Source of the DNA: Okeania sp. KiyG1
GTDB lineage: Bacteria > Cyanobacteriota > Cyanobacteriia > Cyanobacteriales > Microcoleaceae
Direction: 5' to 3'
DNA length: 64,000 nucleotides
Assembly (NCBI RefSeq): GCF_014132355.1
Contig: NZ_BLZO01000184.1
Span: forward strand, 153,629-217,628
The notes under the pieces: generated by a model
What the model was told of the DNA's origin: nothing
Database searches by the model: none
Seen by the model: only the letters and a program-made list of their open reading frames with translations
Shown: positions 63,152 to 64,000 of the stretch, piece after piece
How positions within the stretch are numbered: the stretch's first letter is position 1
Layout: each line of letters begins with the position of its first letter
Translations under genes and position numbers: made by a program

Positions 63152-64000
63152 ATGATTTTGAATCGTATTTGGAAGCATCTGTGGAAGAATGTAGTGGTTA
63201 TTGCGATCGCCACTACTTTCTTTTTGAGTGTCGCTGTCCCCCCGGCGACAGCATGGAACCTATTGGACTTCTTCAAAGGGTTTGACTGGTTTAGTAAATC
63301 CGAACCCGCTCCCACCAGCACTGCTGCCGACTCAGAGGCCACAACCTTTACCCTACAACTTCTCCATGCTTCCGACTTTGAAGCTGGCCTGGAAGCTCTG
63401 GAGGACGCGCCTCGTTTTTCAGCCGTCCTCAACGCTCTCAAAGAGGACTACCCCAATACCCTTTTCCTTTCCTCTGGAGATAACTACATTCCCAGTCCGT
63501 TCCTATTTGCGAGTGGCGACCCGGCCATGAGTGAAACCCCTGTGGGTAAAGCGGGTATTGGCCACGCCAATATCGAAATCCATAACCAACTGGGTGTCCA
63601 AGCTTCCACTTTTGGCAACCACGATTTCGATCTGGGCACGAAGGAAGTGAGCAACATCATTCAACCTTCTGGCGAATACCGTGGAGCGTTGTTTCCTTAT
63701 CTGAGCGCGAACTTAAATTTCAGTACAGACCCTGACTTGGCAGACCGGGTGACGGAAAACGGACAAGAGATTAGCACGCTGGCAGCAGGAGAATTAGCAG
63801 GAACGGCGATCGCAACTGTTGGTGGCGAAGAAATCGGCATCGTTGGTGCAAGCACACCATTGTTACCTGCTATCGCCTCCACAGGTGAGGTGATCGTACT
63901 CCCTGAAAATGACACTGACTACGATGCACTGGCTGCTGATATTCAGGCTGCTGTAGACGAGTTGACGGCAACGGGCATCAACAAAGTGATTCTTTTGTCC
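63152..64000 (+). CDS. Secreted metallophosphatase / 5'-nucleotidase-like, partial
   Basis: Open frame from ATG 63152 to the window end (283 codons, no stop). N-terminal signal (KHLWKNVVVIAIATTFFLSV AVPPATA). The calcineurin-like fold is shown by TTFTLQLLHASDFEAGLEAL (metal-binding block I, with Asp; His usual), LKEDYPNTLFLSSGDNYIPS (block II, GDN), QLGVQASTFGNHDFDLGTKE (block III, GNHDFD) and AIATVGGEEIGIVGASTPLL. This layout is that of periplasmic UshA-like 5'-nucleotidases and phosphodiesterases. The C-terminal domain lies beyond the window. Codon use is GC-richer than in the neighbours. Confidence 0.85.
   Translation, partial: MILNRIWKHLWKNVVVIAIATTFFLSVAVPPATAWNLLDFFKGFDWFSKSEPAPTSTAADSEATTFTLQLLHASDFEAGLEALEDAPRFSAVLNALKEDYPNTLFLSSGDNYIPSPFLFASGDPAMSETPVGKAGIGHANIEIHNQLGVQASTFGNHDFDLGTKEVSNIIQPSGEYRGALFPYLSANLNFSTDPDLADRVTENGQEISTLAAGELAGTAIATVGGEEIGIVGASTPLLPAIASTGEVIVLPENDTDYDALAADIQAAVDELTATGINKVILLS

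Noticed and set aside
1-64000. tRNA or rRNA genes
   Set aside because: No cloverleaf with T-loop GTTCGA-type motif and CCA-compatible acceptor, and no rRNA-like block, was seen by eye; a covariance search would be needed to exclude them fully.

Overview
The window looks like chromosome of a filamentous, low-GC cyanobacterium of the Trichodesmium/Okeania/Moorena type (inference). The visible support is: many HIP1 sites (GCGATCGC); typical cyanobacterial families (SagB-type dehydrogenase, PEP-CTERM spondin protein, nSTAND-WD40 and kinase-AAA giants, vMAP-like AAA proteins, pentapeptide repeats); low coding density; heptanucleotide repeats (TTAATAA, GGCAACA, GGGGAGAT); and a very heavy load of small palindromic repeats. 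No rRNA, tRNA or CRISPR array was seen.

Layout. 1-5 kb: dead IS630 transposase, ilvC, a pentapeptide protein, a broken IS200/IS605 tnpB. 5-17.5 kb: SagB-type oxidoreductase, receiver-only response regulator, MscS channel with a microsatellite acidic tail, a coil/TM protein, ABC-2 permease, 2OG-Fe dioxygenase, HpaI-type aldolase, separated by repeat-packed spacers. 18-29 kb: small membrane protein, a broken PD-(D/E)XK-like gene, a secreted glycosidase-like protein, a frameshifted PG-binding/HEAT protein, a pentapeptide membrane protein and its convergent small partner, a HAD phosphatase, a HigAB-type module whose toxin is split by a MITE, and DUF433. 29.5-38.5 kb: sdhA, small membrane protein, TPR protein, PEP-CTERM spondin protein, a UPF0175/DUF3368 pair, DUF488 and a decayed partner. 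38.9-45.7 kb: caspase-like/nSTAND/WD40 giant, sulfotransferase, truncated oxygenase. 46-52.4 kb: an accessory island with one sigma factor gene, two displaced fragments of the same gene type, secreted and hypothetical proteins, and a duplicated ~230-bp upstream region. 52.5-64 kb: 2033-aa kinase-like/AAA/GAF/PAS/AAA protein, broken carotenoid oxygenase, AAA protein, FGE C-terminal half, and a metallophosphatase running off the end.

The main result is the repeat system. At least four non-autonomous inverted-repeat families can be delimited. MITE-A: ends TATCA(A/T)(A/G)TCCGG, 3-bp TNA target duplications, 13 copies. MITE-B: ends GTAAGCAT, 8-bp duplications, 5 copies, four of them just 3' of genes. 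MITE-C: ends GGCGTTG(C/G)TGA, 8-bp duplications. MITE-D: ends CAGGACTTACGCA. They are nested in each other and in a ~100-150 bp double-palindrome repeat, here called R1. Smaller modules are spliced into the larger elements and into genes: a 21-22 bp module (PAL21) and a 49-bp hairpin (PAL49). They break higB, tnpB, an IS630 and a sigma-factor copy.

Several genes carry lone stops or single-base frameshifts, so gene decay is active, or there are local assembly errors. The most interesting regulatory hypothesis is the sigma factor at 48.6-50.0 kb, which shares its upstream region with the secreted-protein gene next to it.
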